33,701 nt of DNA from Welwitschia mirabilis. Lineage: Eukaryota; Gnetophyta; Gnetopsida; Welwitschiales. The position numbers were made by a program, and so were the translations under genes. The stretch's first letter is position 1. Each line of letters opens with the position of its first letter. The stretch covers positions 136,310,889 to 136,344,589 of the forward strand of contig JBOZIK010000001.1 in assembly GCA_051453625.1 (NCBI GenBank), read 5' to 3'. Positions 22,890 through 33,279 of this stretch are shown here, one piece after another. The notes beneath the pieces are model-generated. The model was given only the letters and a program-made list of their open reading frames with translations. It was not told the DNA's origin and made no database searches.

Positions 22890-24245
22890 ACTACTTCAAA
22901 AACTTCTCATTGAGAAAACTTTCAAAATGTTTAACCTAGATACAATGTGTGTATCAAAAATAAAAACTCAATAAGAGGATTATTTTAGAAGATATAAAGA
23001 AAACTAGAATATTGAGTGGAAACTGAGTTTGAAAAGAGCAATAGGTATTTCAACTTTCTTTTAGAAGGAAATCCAATACAAAAGAACTGAAAGAAATAGA
23101 TGGTTCTAAATATTTAAAATAAAATACTAGTGTTTAGTTAACATTTACATCCCATAACAAGGAGAAGAAAGGATATCATGAAAATAAAAATTAGTGGGGA
23201 GAAAACATGTAATAATAGATAACTTCAACCAACCTCATGTTGAATGGCAAAAATAGAAAGGGGAAACATGGAATACATGAGGCTAAAAAGCTTAAATTCT
23301 TGATGATAAATCTAAATATGATTAACTTACTTGTTCATTAATTTTAGTTTACATGATCAAATAGAAGGAAGGCAGAAAAAAATATCCTATCTAGGATAGA
23401 CAAAAGCACTGATTTCAATAGACTAGGTAAAAGAAATAAAATGGCTACTACAAGGGGAAGGGAGGTTCTGTTTAGACCACTAACCAATTATTCTATCTTT
23501 AGGGAAGAGATAAAACAAAAGAGCTCAATTTGCCTTCGAAAATGTTTAGCTTTAGAAAATAGATTTGGAAAAGTTCATAAAAAACAATTGGATTATTTAG
23601 GAATATAACCCATAAAAAACATTCTAAGAAATGTTGTAATACACAAAGCAATGGTTAAAGAAGTAAAGCATAAAATGGAAAAACAAAATAAAATAGAAGA
23701 AGAAAATCAAGCAAGATTTAAGAAAGGTAAACAAAAGGCTAAGAAGAAGGAGAGGAACTACATGAAGAGAAGTAAAAAATATTTAAGAGCTACATACATC
23801 AAAACATAGAAATAAATTCACTAAAGACAGAGAGCCCACATTTATTGGTTAAAGGATAAGGAAAAACAAACTCATTTTTTCTTCAGCATAGTAAACTAAA
23901 AAAGGTATAAAAACTCCATAGAATAGATTATTTGAGGTCAGAATATCTATTTAAAATATGTGATATATGAGGCATTCTTATACAACCTCTAAAAGTTGTG
24001 GAAGAATAAGGAAGAGATAAAAAGGTTAAATGATTGTAAAAACTTTAGTAGAAATACCTAGTAAGATAAAAATAAACTCAAAGCCCTAGAAAAGGATACG
24101 ACTTGGAAGATTTTAAAAAGTATGAAGCTAAATAATACCCCAACTCTAAATGCCTAGGTAGTGGAGTTCTTTAAAAAGTATTTGTGATATATAAGAGAAC
24201 TAATAGAGGCTATGATCAATCGCATTTTGGAACATGCCAGGATTC
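22890..24245 (+). pseudogene. LINE-C ORF2 remnant: endonuclease and pre-RT linker
   Basis: The endonuclease is recognisable from NLDTMCVSK (about 22935), where the LQE motif is altered, VNIYIPQQGEE (about 23140), VIIDNFNQ (about 23215; the family has GDFN) and FT-stop-SNRRK with SRIDKS (from 23348). The linker follows: WLKDKEKQTHFFF (about 23850), and then FFKKYL with IPDEP (about 24160-24255). No RT block 1 or later motif was found. The reading is broken by many stops. No function is expected. Confidence 0.72.
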
Positions 24246-24320
24246 CTGATGAACCATAACTATTTGTATATCATTTATTTAATATTAATCTATTTTGATG
24301 CTAAGTTAAGGTCAAACTTA

Positions 24321-24356
<36 letters not shown>

Positions 24357-24367
24357 TATTATTATTA
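24321..24367. repeat. Microsatellite (CAT)12 followed by (TTA)n
   Basis: Twelve perfect CAT units (24321-24356) run into about four ATT/TTA units. The tract sits between the last LINE-C coding trace and the first gypsy-related sequence. Perfect units in otherwise decayed DNA indicate a young, probably length-polymorphic tract. Confidence 0.95.
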
Positions 24368-24864
24368 CACTTTAAACAAATTAGTAATTTTATTATAGTA
24401 GGTTAGTTATTAGTCAATATGTATATAGTAACAAATGTTCCTAGGTACCACTGCTAATTGGCATGAGAAAAATGAGGAAGAATAATAGAAATGGATAGGC
24501 CAAAATTTAGGAACTAATAAAAAACTGCCTAATAAATAGTTGAGATAAATAAGAATAAAAAGATGGTTTTTTGAAGAAAGAATAAGAATAAATTTCTAGG
24601 AGAAGGAAGGCCAAATCTAAAAAACATCTTTTGGTAAGATAAAAGAAAACCAATAATCACATTTTATAAGAGATCAACCTAATCATCTATGTTTAAAGTT
24701 AGTTTGTTTTCCATAATAAAAATAGATTATTTTTATTAAGAGAATTGTGTTTGCGTTATAAACCACTATAACATTTGATATTCATATCAAATAAAAAAGT
24801 TATAATTTGTATTTTTTTTCATTATAACATTAGTTGCAAAATTATCTATTTCTCTACTCATGCA

Positions 24865-25195
24865 TATGTAGCTAAACATATGCTAGGATTCTTTTAATGC
24901 TTAGGAATAAGTACTATTCCATCAATTTAATTTCTTTTATGAATGAACTTTATCTTCCCCCTTAAACATGGACAGTATATCTATAGTAATAGTAAGTCAG
25001 TCTTCAATGTAAAGTATTTAATTTTCTTCTTATTAAGATCTTATCTTAATAATGCAATTTAAATTAAGTTGGTTGAAGATTTTACCAACTTATGTAGTTC
25101 TTTAGTAAACCTCTATATTTTTTAACACATGATGAAAGCTAGGTTTCTAGGTTAATCATGTAGCATTTTCACTATTTTTACTACATAGTTTATTA
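24865..25195 (+). repeat. LTR-like segment, copy 2, upstream of gypsy gag
   Basis: This segment aligns with 19960-20285 throughout, at clearly lower identity than the gap-flanking duplicates. It sits directly upstream of the gag remnant, the place of a 5' LTR or leader. No convincing primer binding site was found after it. The upstream part of the repeat may extend left to about 24370. Confidence 0.55.
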
Positions 25196-25779
25196 TGGTT
25201 TATGCATATTTGACACTAAAAGAAGCACCCTAAGCTAACTAGTAAAGATGAAGAAGTTAACTATTCATAAAACTATCAAGGAAAATCTAGGAATGAAAAA
25301 GGCATGTATGTTTGAGATCTAAAAAATATGATTTAGTTAAACAGACCACAGATCAAGTTAAAGTAGAAATACAAGAAAGATATTTTGATATTAATGAAAC
25401 AACATTAGGATAAATTATCAAAGAACAACTATTATCTTAACTCATTAGTGAAATGTAACAAAAGCTATCTACTTTTCTTAAAGAGCCTATGACCCAAGGG
25501 GAATCATTTAGAATAAATAGAAAGTATAAAAATTTAAAATCCCATAGTGTGAAAAAGTTTGTAGTGACATTTCATACTCTTGAATTACAATACCTATTAC
25601 TTGAAAAATTTAAGCCCTATTAATCCTAATGATTTAAAGTTTTTTGAGAAGATTTAAAATATAAACATTTCATTTATACCTACTTTTGAAGGAAAGAAGT
25701 TAGAATAACTCTTATTTCACTTGAGTTTATTTGACTTCTTTTGTAACGCAAGTTATTTAGAATTAGGATCAGATTATTT

Positions 25780-26480
25780 GAGGTATTTTTTCTTTTCTCT
25801 TAACAAAAGGTATAATTATGGTATTATAGAATTTCTAATCATGCTTTAAACTAATAGGTAATTCTTAAAAATAACTTTTTAGATAAATTTCAACATATAA
25901 GATTAGTATAAGATTTAAGAGAATATATCCTATATATTAAACAAAAAGAAAATGAAATATTTAATGAATTCCTAGATAGGTATAATATGTTATTAGTTAA
26001 ATATCCCAACCATTAAATCTATATTAAAGAAAGAACTAGAGATTCACTTAGGATAATTACAAAGTTAGACAATAAAGGAGTTGGATTTATTATGTATAGA
26101 AAGAATGAAAACTAAAACCTACAAGAAATAGTTGAGATAATACTTTATTATATAATATGATTTAGGGATGGAGGTATCAAAATGAGAAAAAGATAAAGGT
26201 AAATGAAGTGTTAACAAAAGAAATATAAGGGAGTGTATATAGCTCTAAACATATTAGTCTTATAAAAGAAGTAGTTAAAATGATAACTAATAGCATGATA
26301 GAAATATTTGATAAGTTAGTTATGAACATTATGAGGAAGATAATCATAAGGAGATAGGGTATCCTTGGATGTAAGAATTTTTTTAGTAGCCAGATATAAA
26401 TAGGTTGAATTTGAACTTAAGAAATTAGCCTAACGAAATTAAAAAGCAATACCCTTACTAGAATAATAAGTAAAAGGGAA
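25780..26480 (+). pseudogene. Gypsy gag remnant
   Basis: Around 25905-26010 the translation KQKENEIFNEFLDRYNMLL has the pattern of the retrotransposon gag helical domain (a glutamine/glutamate-rich stretch, then FxxFxxRY). It is followed by IKERTRDSLR. Gag forms the capsid-like particle that packages element RNA. Stops interrupt it and no zinc knuckle was found. Limits are approximate. Confidence 0.55.
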
Positions 26481-29075
26481 ATCAACCAAGCCTGAGAAAG
26501 GCCACTATCAAGGCCATGTATGCTAGCTCTAGAATATCTATGACAATAGATTGGACTCCTAAGAGAAAAATGAACTCAATTAGCTTACCCATGAAAGAGG
26601 AAACTAATTTAGAAAATGAGATAATGGTAAGTACACAATCAGTAACTCTATCCTTTTTAATGGAAATTAAACAAATAGAGCATCCTAAGGTTGATAAATA
26701 TTTATAATACTTAGCCAAATCACTAGAAGATACAACAACTTCATTACCTCTTATAAAATATGTGATTAAAACAAAGGAGTAAAAAGAAAGTTAAAGAAAC
26801 ATAGATAGAAATGATCAAAAGGGATCAAATTTATTAGGCCTTTATACAGGTCCTTCAAAATGAAAAGCGTGAAACATATAGTAATTTAGAAACCCCATGA
26901 TAGATATATAAGTTAATAGTAAGTTGAAGTTTGAAGCCTTAGTAGATTTAGGATCTAGTATCAATATTATGGCTTATGAAACCTATGATGAGCTTAGGAA
27001 ATCAAAGATAAAACCTTATCCAAAAAAAATTTATTTAGGATATGCATCAACAATAACACCTAAAGGAGTATTAAAAGATATATCTATTTAAATTCAAGGG
27101 TTTATGTATCTAAGTAATTTAGTAGTAATGAAAACTTAAATAGATACATATGCATTCATTTTAAGCAGGCCATAGATGACTACTACTAATGCCATAATTT
27201 ATTCTAGAAAAAGAGTGATGGAAAATAGTTTAGAAGAACCAAAATAAGACATTAAATTATTTGATTCTATTATCATGAAAGAAATATGACCCAATACTAG
27301 AGCTAGAAAAAATGCTATCTTAACTTAAGAAGTAAATAAAATATTAAAAAGATAAAGTAAATAAATATATAAGGAAAAAATTTAATGTCTTAAGAAATAT
27401 AAAACCCTTTACTTAAAGAAGGGTCATAAAATAGAGAGGTGGCACCCAATAAACCTTTGATTATAAATAGTAACCTATCTCATTATTAGAAAAGAAATAT
27501 TAAAAGAATGTTGATTAAAAGGAAAGAAGCCTTTGATTTGAATTATATTGATATCAAAGAGATAGATCTAAAAATTTACAAATACAGCATTTATTTAGTT
27601 ACTTTAATTAAATAAAATAAGGAACCTGAGAGGAGGTGTAACCCTTATATGTAAGAAGTTATCAAATAGAAAATCACTAAACTCTTAGATGGAGAATTTA
27701 TTTATCCTATAGAAAACTCATTCAAAAATGGCATTGAATGAATATTCTATATTAATTTTAGGATGTTGAATGTAGCAACCTATAAAGATCACTTTTCCTT
27801 ATCTTTTTTTGATTAGGTTTTAGAAAGGATATCTAGACATGAGTATTATAATTTCCTAGATGATTATAGTGATTACAACTAGGTTCCTATAGCTTTAGAA
27901 GACTAGGTAAAAATAACTTTTACCTGTTGTTGATGTACTTATGCTTTTAAAGTATTATCACTTTGTTTATTAATGCTCCAACCACTTTTCAAAGACTTGT
28001 TAAAGTATTTTTTAAAACATGAAAATTAGATCAATCAAAGTTTTCATACATGAATTTTTAACCTTTGAACATGACTTTAATGAAATAGAAAATTTCATAG
28101 AAAAGTGTGAAGAGAAAAAGTTAAAACTAAATTGGTCTAAAGTTCAACTTATGATAACATAAGGGATAGTACTAAAACATAAAATCTCCTAATAAATAAA
28201 AATAATGAGCAAGATTTTAGAGATATAATAGAAATATGCTCTTCCACAAAACTCAATGAACTTAAATCTTTTATAGGATACATAGGTTATTAGAGGAGGT
28301 TTATAGCAAATTCTAAAAAAATTGCAAAACTTTTAAGTAATTTTCTATAAAAATATGGGAATTTGATTGGACCTCTGAATGCTAGTAAGCATTCCAAATT
28401 TTAAAAATTAAGGTGAAAAAGAAACCCATTCTATAAGGATCTAATTAGTTAAAACCTTTTCAGATAATGACTAATGCATCTAATTATGCTTTAGAAGTAG
28501 TTCTAGAATAAAAAATAATGGAAATAGTAGTAACAAAATTAGAAAAAGAATGGCATAAGATAATGAAAATAGTAGTAAAAAAATATATTAGTCTAAAAAA
28601 CTAAATGAATCTTTATGGTTTTATAGGATAACTTAAAAGAATAGAATAAGATTCACAACATATGAATTGGTTTATGGCAAGAACGTAACATTGTTAATTG
28701 AGTTCAAAATAAAAACTTTTAAATTAGGTAAAGAATTAAATTGTAATATAGATAAGGAATTAAAAAAAAGGGTTGAAAATATGAATAATCTAGATAATAA
28801 TAGAATAGAAGCTCTTCCAAGAAATAAGCTAATATAGGATAAAATAAAAAGATTCCATGATAAAGAAATTAGAAAGATTAATTTTAAACTAGGCATTCAG
28901 TAGTATTATGTAATTCTAAAAATACACACTTGAAATAAAAATATGAACAAAATTGATTAGGCATAGAAAATAACAAACATTAGAGGGGATAAAGCTATGC
29001 AAGTTTATGATCTTAATGAAAAAGTGACTTATCAAGTTAATGTGTAAAGAATTAAGACTTATAATGATTAAAAGT
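26481..29075 (+). pseudogene. Gypsy pol remnant: protease, RT, partial RNase H, integrase C-terminal part
   Basis: The protease motif ALVDLGSS (26936-26959) is followed by NIM and, about 70 residues later, by LSRP-stop-MTTTNAII, the usual end of this domain. RT shows RMLNVATYKDHFSL (about 27757) and FLDDYSDYN-stop-VPIALED-stop-VKITFTC (from 27853), with both stops at expected Gln codons. A frame change then leads to NAPTTFQRLVKVFF. The polymerase Asp pair is replaced by His-Glu (FIHEF, 28049-28054). FIEKCEEKKLKLNWSK and GIVLKHKIS follow, and then KSFIGYIGY-stop-RRFIANSKKIAK (about 28262). RNase H starts at 28464 (ASNYALEVVLE) but stops at about 28511. KLNESLWFYR (28598 on) and LVYGK are the end of the integrase core. 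The final VN-x-stop-RIKTY near 29036 is the typical end of the tail. It is non-functional. Confidence 0.82.
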
Positions 29076-29258
29076 TATTACTAGAATATTTAAGAAACCC
29101 TTACAGAGTGAAAAGCATACTTATACTCTATTATTACAAGAAACTAATTCATAGAAATAATAAATCATGATAGTTATTTAAACTTATTTACATTTGCTAA
29201 CTTTTAATATTATTAAGAATCAAATTTGGTTTATGTTGCAGTGTGTATTTATGCAAGT
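29076..29258. other. AT-rich stretch after gypsy pol
   Basis: Nothing was recognised. A polypurine tract and 3' LTR would be expected here or further on but are not apparent. Confidence 0.35.
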
Positions 29259-30006
29259 TTTTACATTCAAAGAGATCCCATCATTTATAACCAAAATAGA
29301 TATCTTACATAATACATAATACTAGTATGAGTGAGAAAAGACCCAAAATATCGTATTCATGTTGAAGTCTATGAGTATGAGACTTAGGTTTCTTTATAAA
29401 AGAATATAGGAACCAAAAATAAATAACAAATCTAAAGAAATAAAGTACAATACATAACGCAAGATGCAACTATTCTAAATGCAAATGCAAAATGGAACTA
29501 ATGTTACTTGCTTTCAACCTTAATAAGGCTACCCTTGATAATCTATATCACCCAAGAAATTGTCACCAGATTAAGGGCAACANNNNNNNNNNNNNNNNNN
29601 NNNNNNNNNNNNNNNNNNNNNNNNNNNNNNNNNNNNNNNNNNNNNNNNNNNNNNNNNNNNNNNNNNNNNNNNNNNNNNNNNNTTTTACATTCAAAGAGAT
29701 CCCATCATTTATAACCAAAATAGATATCTTACACAATACGTCATACCAGTATGAGTGGGAGAAGACCCAAAATATCATATTCACGTTGAAGTCTATGAGT
29801 ATGAGACTTAGATTTCTTTGTAAAAGAATATAGGAACCAAAAATAAATAACAAATCTAAAGAAATGAAGTACAATACATAATGCAAGATGCAACTATTCT
29901 AAATGCAAATGCAAAATGGAACTAATGTTACTTGCTTTCAACCTTAACAAGGCTACCCTTGATAATCTATATCACCCAAGAAATTGTCACCAGATTAAGG
30001 ACAACA
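29259..30006. repeat. Near-identical 324-nt contig ends around a 100-N gap (29583-29682)
   Basis: Positions 29259-29582 and 29683-30006 align over 324 nt with no net indel and a modest number of substitutions. This is probably an unmerged overlap. On the minus strand the sequence contains TCTGGTGACAATTTCTTGGG (about 29552-29571 in the first copy), which faintly resembles a gypsy primer-binding region, so the segment may be leader sequence of a second, minus-strand element. Confidence 0.87.
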
Positions 30007-30110
30007 TAGACTACAAGGGTCATCAGAAAATCTACAATGCAAACATAAAAACAAAATAAGGTTTATGTTAAGAAAGAGTAAAAAGCATTTTGATTACAAA
30101 ATAGTTGGGT

Positions 30111-30214
30111 NNNNNNNNNNNNNNNNNNNNNNNNNNNNNNNNNNNNNNNNNNNNNNNNNNNNNNNNNNNNNNNNNNNNNNNNNNNNNNNNNNNNNNNNNN
30201 NNNNNNNNNNNNNN
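30111..30214. other. Assembly gap of 104 N
   Basis: The flanks are not similar to each other. This is probably a real gap of estimated size. Confidence 0.95.
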
Positions 30215-30275
30215 CGAAGATGAAAAGTAGAGTCGAAGAGGGATTTATTTATAATAACTCACAGTAGAAAAAGAC

Positions 30276-31061
30276 AAATAATAGGTGTGGAAAAACACAC
30301 TTATTTACAACTCAAAAATGGACAAAATAGTTATAAATTACTATCAGAGTCAATTACATGTCAGTGATAACATGGGATATGATAACACATTATAAAATAT
30401 TCTCAAAATGATGATTTAGCAGTCCACATCAACAATCATCATTCTGCGTGTCGTGGGGATGACAAAGGGGATGGTAGTCCTTTTTGATTATTTTCTTGAA
30501 GAGAACTTTAGCATTTTTGTCAATAATCCTTCTTCAAGGCTCTGTGCATCAAAAAGTGCCTTTAATACGTCAAATTTGGATAAGAATCACACTTTTCTGA
30601 TATTTTCTTTTGTATTTCNNNNNNNNNNNNNNNNNNNNNNNNNNNNNNNNNNNNNNNNNNNNNNNNNNNNNNNNNNNNNNNNNNNNNNNNNNNNNNNNNN
30701 NNNNNNNNNNNNNNNNNNAAACAATAGGTATGAAAAGACACACTCATTTACAACTTAGAAATGGAAAAAATGGTTATAAATCACTGTCAAAGTCAATTAC
30801 ATATCAGTGATAACATGGGAGATGATAACACATTATAAAATATTCTCAAAATGATGATTTAGCACTCCACATCAACAATCATCATCCTGCCTGTCGTGGG
30901 GATGACAGAGGGGATGGTAGTCTTTTTTGATTATTTTCTTGAAGAGAACTTTAGCATTTTTATCAATAATCCTTCTTCAAGGCTCTGTGCATCAAAAAGT
31001 GCCTTTAATACGTCAAATTTGGATAAGAATCAAACTTTTCTGAGATTTTCTCTTGTATCTC
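30276..31061. repeat. Near-identical 343-nt contig ends around a 100-N gap (30619-30718)
   Basis: Positions 30276-30618 and 30719-31061 align over 343 nt with no net indel. Both contain one copy of the dispersed 40-bp motif described below. This is a probable unmerged overlap, so the motif should be counted once here. Confidence 0.88.
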
Positions 31062-33279
31062 CATAATCCTTAGAATTGCACCTAAACTTGTATAAAAGTC
31101 CTACTAAACAACCCATAAAACCCCATTAAATAACTATAAATTGCAACACAACATAGCCTTCCACTTATCCTTTATTAGTTCCTAACAAAAACTAGGTGGA
31201 AAAAGCATAACTGTGAGCCAATTTATTTTTTCAAAAGATAAATTTGGAAGTTATAAATAGGCTCATAAAACAATCACATAAATAAATGACAAGTAATGCA
31301 TAATATGTATTTAAATTTGAAAATTTTATTTCATGAAAGCTCTGAACTAGATTAAAAATTCTTGAAAATGAGTCATGTAAATGGGTCTTTGTCCCCTGTC
31401 CGCCTAAAGAAAAATCAATATTTCTTGTACTAGAAAATAAAGCAAAGAAAGTAAATGGGAGTGAGAAGGTAGATAAAAGAGGACAACTTTCTAAATGAAG
31501 TGCAAAGATAAGTAAAGCTAGATTTAAAAAATATAGATTATTGAAATATTCTGATAAGTAAAGAAAAAGAGTGGACAATAAAAATGTTTTATCATAAAAA
31601 GAATATGAGCAGTTCTTACAACACCAAAAAAATATGAAGAAAACACTAATCTAAGCAAGAAATTATCTTTTAGTAAAAACTTGAACAAGGAAAACATGCT
31701 AAGAAAATACGATAATGACTTTGAAATAACTAACTAAACCATAAAAGAAAATAAGAATAAGAATGGGCATAAGATAACATAAATAAAAGATAGCTCACCA
31801 ATCTGATATTTTAACCTAGTAGACTCCTATGAAAGATATCATAACATTACTGTGAAAAATGCATAAATTAATGTATAAAAATTTTATTTGATAAGGTAGT
31901 GATTATGAAGATGCTAGAGTAAAATTCTTTAAACAATGAATGATCAAACCAAAGAATTACTCAAAAATGAACTCTCCCACTATAATTTTAAAACAAACAC
32001 CCAAATCTCAAGAAATGAAATAATCATGTGGAAGGACTAAAAGCCTAGGAATCAAGTAATGCCTTTGATGACACCAAGAACACCACTAATTTCATAGCCT
32101 CAAATTTTAAATACAACTTTATTATCCATGATGAGTAAAGTGCAACCAAAGTTAGAGAAGTAAGGACACATGAAGTATGGCCAATTAACCTCATAGTAGA
32201 GTTCTCACAGCTACCATATTATACTACCAAAAGCTCCTCTCAGAAATATTTGCCCCGATGTACTTGTAGTAGGACATTATGGTGATCATGTTTTTGAGAT
32301 GTCACTAATATAAAACATCATGGTCATTATTTTACGCTCTTTTTTATTTGTTTTTTTGAAAACAAAACAAAAACATTCCACATAACCAGACACTCTAAAA
32401 GACAAAGGAAAAAGTCATAAGACTAAAATAGAAAAGAACACTCTTAAACAATCTAAGACCTTTTCACCATTAAGAAAAACATAAAAAATAAAGCATCTTT
32501 TTTTAAATTGAAGTTCACAGACTTTTGAATGCTCTAATGCTCAAGTCAAAAGATTAATCATGGAAATAAATACATAATTTAAGTTTAAAAAATGATCAAG
32601 TAATGTCATAATAATATTTCAAAGAAAAAGCTAAGAGAAAATTCAGATGATTTGCTTATGTAATTCCAAATTTTGCCCATTGATTTTCTGAAGTTCTCAA
32701 GCAGTCAAGTCAGAAATATGAACATAGTCATAAAAATGTATTTTCTTAAAATAACAAAAAACAAAAATCATAATTTTAATAATTGTCATCCTGCTCATTA
32801 TCTAGACGACAGAAAGGACGATAAAGGCAAAAAAATAAAAAATTATTAAAAAACATAAACAAATATTAGAAAGTTAAAAAAAATAACAAAACTGACTGTC
32901 ATCCACCTTCTAATGGGACGACATAGGAGATGACATATTATTATTATAGAAAATAGAAAATTGAAACTATAAACTAAAACAAAAATTGATAACATAAAAT
33001 GAAATCTGAGACTACCAAAATAAAAACTGAAAAGAAAATAGCAAGGTAAGCAAATTTTAAATAATTCCTAAATCTAAAACACACTTTTATTGGAAAGAAA
33101 AAAATAAGGAAAAGTCAAGGATCTATTTTGATCCCAAGATTTTTAGAGAAATAAGGTCCAAACCAGAAATTGACCAATTGATAAAACATAAGAGATATAC
33201 AATTACTTTCAAGTAAAATTAATTAGATGAAGAGAGGGATAACAGATAGCACTCTATGCTATCACATTAAAGAACAAAT
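31062..33279. other. AT-rich noncoding region
   Basis: No credible gene. A 115-codon minus-strand frame at 31231-31578 has the Phe/Leu-rich composition expected by chance from A-rich DNA. The region holds two further copies of the ~40-bp motif (32784-32826 and 32897-32936) and a hairpin with a 7-bp perfect stem and 5-nt loop at 33245-33263. It may be LTR or leader DNA of an unrecognised element. Confidence 0.4.
32784..32936. repeat. Two copies of a ~40-bp TCATCC...GACGACA motif
   Basis: Copies at 32784-32826 and 32897-32936, plus a third at 30439-30477 (repeated at 30882-30920 by the contig overlap), share the order TCATCC or TCATTC, a variable 10-15 nt, then GACGACA or GATGACA, then an AGG-containing stretch and GATG or GACG. 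The copy at 32897 carries a perfect 7-bp inverted repeat (TGTCATC at 32897-32903, GATGACA at 32929-32935). It is CpG-containing in very AT-rich surroundings. Confidence 0.6.

Larger units (their letters stand above)
21361..24250 (+). mobile_element. LINE-C: 3'-truncated L1-type retrotransposon
   Basis: A third L1 copy in the same orientation. It begins near a 16-nt match (AGAGCTAGGGTTTTGG at 21373-21388) to the same position in LINE-B (11177-11192), then shows ORF1 zinc knuckles and the ORF2 endonuclease, and ends just inside the region that precedes RT. RT, zf-RVT and poly(A) are missing. Loss of the 3' half is unusual for a LINE, which is normally 5'-truncated, and implies a later deletion or interruption, probably linked with the gypsy insertion at about 24.3-24.9 kb. 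A 119-N gap lies at 21732-21850. Confidence 0.75.
24865..29075 (+). mobile_element. Decayed Ty3/gypsy LTR retrotransposon with internal deletion
   Basis: The plus-strand order is gag, protease, RT, start of RNase H, end of integrase and a C-terminal tail, which is the Ty3/gypsy order (integrase last). The motifs fit plant gypsy polyproteins. About 4.2 kb remain where a full element would usually be longer: the rest of RNase H and the zinc-binding and most of the catalytic core of integrase are missing. No 3' LTR similar to 24865-25195 was found downstream in the window, so the element is incomplete or its LTR lies beyond later insertions. Confidence 0.8.

Noticed and set aside
4960-29070. Fungal RIP as the cause of the C-to-T pattern.
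   Set aside because: The LINE and gypsy domain types and the telo-box/snoRNA promoter are plant features; methylation-driven deamination gives the same result without RIP.
31231-31578. 115-codon Phe/Leu-rich minus-strand ORF resembling a membrane protein.
   Set aside because: The composition is that expected from A-rich plus-strand DNA, and no start context or family was recognised.
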